Source of the DNA: Mugil cephalus
Lineage: Eukaryota; Chordata; Actinopteri; Mugiliformes; Mugilidae
DNA length: 64,000 bases
Assembly: GCF_022458985.1 (NCBI RefSeq)
Contig: NC_061774.1
Span: forward strand, 18,880,697-18,944,696
Direction of reading: 5' to 3'
Translations under genes and position numbers: made by a program
Notes under the pieces: generated by a model
The model's input: the letters and a program-made list of their open reading frames with translations, nothing else
Database searches by the model: none
What the model was told of the DNA's origin: nothing
Shown here: positions 61,251-64,000 of the stretch, in pieces
Numbering within the stretch: the first letter of the stretch is position 1
How the letters are laid out: the number at the start of each line of letters is the position of its first letter

Positions 61251-63432
61251 TCAGCTGTTCCAGTCTTGAAATCGGAAGCAGTCACTAGCGATCTTCCAAA
61301 CAGGCTGGTCATTGTTGGGCGTAGCCTGAGCTGTTAGAAGAAAGTTCTGGTTGAAGAAGCGCTGTTTGTTTCCTTCAAACTTAACAATCCCGCCAGTCAC
61401 CACAAGCAGAGTAGTCTGGCCTTGGGTTGCTTGTTCTGTGAAAAAAGAAAGGTCACTCATGTTTAATTTGCACGCCCTCGCCAGAAAAACATCACATGTT
61501 TAAATGACAGCATTTGCCTTGATACGCTATTATGCCAAAAGTATTCTCTCATCTGTCTTCACACGCATATGAACTCAAGTGACATCCCATTCTTAATACC
61601 TAGGGTTTTATATGACAGGTTTAGTACGGAAATGTTTCTTCCAGAGACGCATTTGTGAGTTCAGATACTGATGCTGGACAAGAAGGTCTGGATCACTGTC
61701 TTCAAACTAATTCATCCCAAAGGTGTTGTGTTGGGTTGAGGTCAGGCTAGTGAAGTTCTTCCTCACCAAACTCACTCATCCAAGCATTTATGGCAACGGT
61801 TCTCAAACTGGGGTCACCGAGCCATAGCTTGGGGGTCCTCAAAATTATTTGTAATGAATTCTTAAAGTTATGCCATTTCATTAAAACAATGCATAATTAC
61901 ATGTGGGGACTGTTGCACCAATAAAATAAACACATTAAACCAATTACTCCCAATAACCTACATTAGCTTTGGGTCAATAAAAATCTGATATGATTGTGAC
62001 ACCACGTAAATCTGTCACACGTCACTCAACTGTATTTGTCACTTCACTCATGAGGCACTTGCTGCACAGCTTCTGCGCTATGGACAAATATTTCAGTATG
62101 CCCACTTCAAATGATGCTAAGCCCAAGATTAGTATTTAATTAGAAAAGTTTAAAACAAAAAATTACTATGGCACCTGGAATCCCAAATGGTAGTAAACAT
62201 ATGTTTAACTGGCATGAGGAGTTTGACGGGCTCCCCAAACGTTTTCTCCCTGGTAAGGAGTCCCAGGCTCCAAAAAGTTTGAGAACCCCTGATTAATGGA
62301 CCATGCTTGAGAGCGACCCATTATTTCGCAAATGTTTGCAGAAGCAGTCTGCATGTGCAGCTGCTGACTGGAACACCTATGGCCATGGACGTGGTTGGAA
62401 CACATGAATTGCATTATTTGGATGGGCTTTGGCAATAGTGTGTTTTTACATCACTAGCAACACTGGAAATTTTTTGGAGTTTGACATAGCCCCCAAACTG
62501 ACCGTGGACTGGTTGACAATCCAGCGTGTGAACTTGGAACTCGCTCGATGGCAGTGACTCAAAAAACTCGCCCAGGGCATCCTGTCCAGAGATCGCGTTG
62601 CCATTCCACACCAAGGTCGCCTTGTCAAGATAGAGTCGGGTCAAGTTCTGGGACACAAGATCCAGTAAGTTAAGAGCAACAAAGAAATAGGATGTTGTAA
62701 AACTTGACAGAGACTGACGATGATATTATATTTAAACAAACTAATATAGAATTTACTATATGATGATTTTTGTCACATAAAAAGGCAATAGACAATTGTT
62801 TGATTGCACTTAAGTATTCTAAGGCAAGGCACTAAACGCCAAGGATGGACACAGGTGTATCTAATTATGTGTACTGTTAGGATTAGGAAAAGTAGTATAT
62901 ATAGGCAGATCATTGAAACCACTCAGATATTTCATTATTACAGAATCGTTCAGTTCAGTTCACTCAGCTGAAAAACAAAGTTGTCAATGCTGCACTCTGG
63001 CGATCAAACTATGCAATTATAAATTGAAGCAAACAAACACATCGCTGTGGCAATGTTGGACTGGAATTTGTATTTATCGGCTGATATATACTTTAATATC
63101 GGTGAAGTTCTATTGTGCTCAAACAATTGATGTAAAACGACAGAGTCACACATTCAAAGGAAACAAGACTCACCCTCCTTTTCTTATCCATGCAGTCGTA
63201 ATAAATGTTGACAAACTCCTCTGAATATCTGCATGACTGGTCCGCGTGGGTCCTGAAGTCCTTTTATGAAAATCGTGTGGCCAATTAGTTTAGATATGAG
63301 CTATGGTTAAACTGGTCATCTTGTAAATGACTCTATAGTAAAAGGCGCACATTGGACAGCTCGCCACCAAAGCATTGTGATAGCTGGTTGTTTTCTGGAT
63401 AAATGTTTCAAACTTACCAGGGTGCTTGCCAT
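61251..63432 (-). CDS. nxt2: NTF2-related export protein 2 (p15-like)
   Basis: An NTF2-fold partner of the mRNA export receptor NXF1/TAP. There are four minus-strand exons: 63432-63418 (MASTL), 63260-63174 ([20 protein letters not shown], then YDCMDKKRR), 62647-62503 ([20 protein letters not shown] to CQPVH) and 61435-61251 ([20 protein letters not shown] to the end FRFQDWNS and TGA). They total 432 nt, 143 residues, and the length is normal for the family. All four donors and acceptors are canonical. NXT1 and NXT2 are close relatives; nxt2 is chosen because human NXT2 lies in the ACSL4-PSMD10 neighbourhood. Intron 3 has been invaded by nested DNA transposons. The gene probably shares its promoter with psmd10. 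Confidence 0.93.
61525..62440 (-). mobile_element. degenerate Tc1/mariner element, split by a hAT-like insertion
   Basis: The plus strand carries the reverse complement of a fish Tc1-type element. It runs from CGCTATTATGCCAAAAGTATT with a TA at 61523-61524, through TTCATCCCAAAGGTGTTGTG and GGGTTGAGGTCAGG, and after the insertion through GAGAGCGACCCATTATTTCG, to GGATGGGCTTTGGCAATAGTG. The ends are inverted repeats (CTATT-GCCAAA). Apart from the 498-bp insert only about 420 bp remain, so most of the transposase region is deleted. It lies in nxt2 intron 3. Confidence 0.8.
61794..62291. mobile_element. hAT-like MITE nested in the Tc1 remnant
   Basis: It starts CAACGGTTCTCAAACTGGGG and ends AAAAAGTTTGAGAACCCCTG, inverted repeats of the hAT MITE type. 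The flanking octamers ATTTATGG (61786-61793) and ATTAATGG (62292-62299) match at 7 of 8 positions, as expected for a hAT target duplication. It interrupts Tc1 sequence that reads on across it, so it is the younger insertion. Confidence 0.85.
62648..63173 (-). other. nxt2 intron 2
   Basis: 526 bp with no recognisable element or gene. Confidence 0.5.
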
Positions 63433-63924
63433 GAGTTCAAACGTATGAATAGAAACAACCGCGAACAATTAAGTTACGACAAAAGGGGGAACTCTTCTCA
63501 TTCATCAATTCAGGTTGTTTTTCTTTCTCATGCTCATTTAGCAAACGACGCGTCCATTTTGTTGTATGTTACACTTCCGGGGAACTTACGACACTTGCCT
63601 ATCAAAATAAAACACGCTGTCTTTTCGTCAAACACTGTGAGAGTGTCGTCTCCTAGTCGCTTTCTTTATTTAGTGTATTTTCGTAAGGTTTGCGAACAAT
63701 ATCAATGATCGGATTAATAATAAGATGAAAGCGAAGTGACAATCAGTGTTACCGTCCGGTGATATCCCTGTTCGTATTTTAAATTGAAGGGAACAAAAAC
63801 ACACCAATGCGGAAGTCAAGTTCACGGTTTCCTGAGTCATTCCTCCTACGTTTCAAACGAGATAAGTCTCCAATAACAACATTAGACTGCTACGAACTCA
63901 GTTTGTCACTGAATTATATTAATA
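63433..63924. promoter_or_regulatory. bidirectional nxt2/psmd10 promoter
   Basis: 492 bp between the nxt2 ATG (minus) and the psmd10 ATG (plus). ETS-type sites CACTTCCGG (63573-63580) and GCGGAAGT (63809-63816) and a CCAAT at 63804-63808 flank the middle. No TATA box. The head-to-head layout suggests shared housekeeping control; start sites are not known. Confidence 0.65.
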
Positions 63925-64000
63925 ATGGAGGGAACTGTATCAAATGTGGAGGTCTGTAACTTTGCTTACACGGGGCAGTTTGAGAAATTAAAGCAGTGCA
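63925..64000 (+). CDS. psmd10: gankyrin, 26S proteasome chaperone PSMD10 (5' end only)
   Basis: The ATG at 63925 opens MEGTVSNVEVCNFAYTGQFE, KLKQC and runs off the window. It matches the N-terminus of human PSMD10 (MEGCVSNLMVCNLAYSGKLE) at most positions, the start of the first ankyrin repeat. Gankyrin is an ankyrin-repeat chaperone that binds the Rpt3 ATPase during assembly of the proteasome base. Only 25 codons are seen, but the family match, the start context and the neighbours nxt2 and acsl4 agree with the Xq22 gene order in human. Confidence 0.88.
   Translation, partial: MEGTVSNVEVCNFAYTGQFEKLKQC

Noticed and set aside
61251..63432. Assignment to nxt1
   Set aside because: The proteins are similar, but linkage to acsl4 and psmd10 fits nxt2. 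Some doubt remains.

Overview
The window looks like teleost fish nuclear DNA, probably from a spiny-rayed (percomorph) species. The genes have many short exons with GT-AG introns, simple repeats are dense, and the mobile elements are of fish type (Tc1/mariner, hAT-like and TTAA-flanked miniature elements, a decayed non-LTR retrotransposon). Proteins were named from conserved residues recalled from the vertebrate families; no database was searched.

Layout. (1) 1-29990, plus strand: the 3' three quarters of a teneurin-2 gene (tenm2), from EGF repeat 1 to the stop at 28312, then a 3' UTR. The cytoplasmic and membrane exons lie upstream of the window. I place 27 coding exons that join in one frame (about 2199 residues), including a 21-nt microexon in the beta-propeller, plus one candidate 27-nt cassette exon between EGF7 and EGF8. 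(2) 30000-33200: repeat-rich intergenic DNA. (3) 33199-38900, minus strand: cystm1, a small proline-rich, cysteine-rich tail-anchored protein. (4) 39000-44100: intergenic, no supported gene. (5) 44109-48063, minus strand: a 4E-BP gene, closest to fish eif4ebp3l. (6) 48064-51300: intergenic, with a frameshifted LINE fragment near 49.7-50.4 kb. (7) 51340-61136, plus strand: acsl4, 14 coding exons, 712 residues. (8) 61162-63432, minus strand: nxt2, four exons, 143 residues, with nested transposons in intron 3. (9) 63925-64000, plus strand: the first codons of psmd10 (gankyrin), cut by the window end.

The genes are functionally unrelated: synaptic adhesion (tenm2), membrane stress protein (cystm1), translation control (eif4ebp3l), polyunsaturated acyl-CoA synthesis (acsl4), mRNA export (nxt2) and proteasome assembly (psmd10). 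They are interesting as a linkage group. From memory, human TENM2, CYSTM1 and EIF4EBP3 are on 5q and ACSL4, NXT2 and PSMD10 are on Xq22-q23. acsl4 and nxt2 converge tail to tail with poly(A) signals about 25 bp apart, and nxt2 and psmd10 diverge from a promoter under 500 bp long.

No wholly new system was found. The best leads are inside tenm2: a candidate 9-residue cassette exon at the EGF7/EGF8 splice site, a basic RRRRK motif next to the C-terminal toxin-like domain, and a 7-residue deletion in that domain. Others are an acsl4 copy that seems able to make only the long isoform, and a hAT-like element nested in a Tc1 remnant with a nearly intact 8-bp target duplication.
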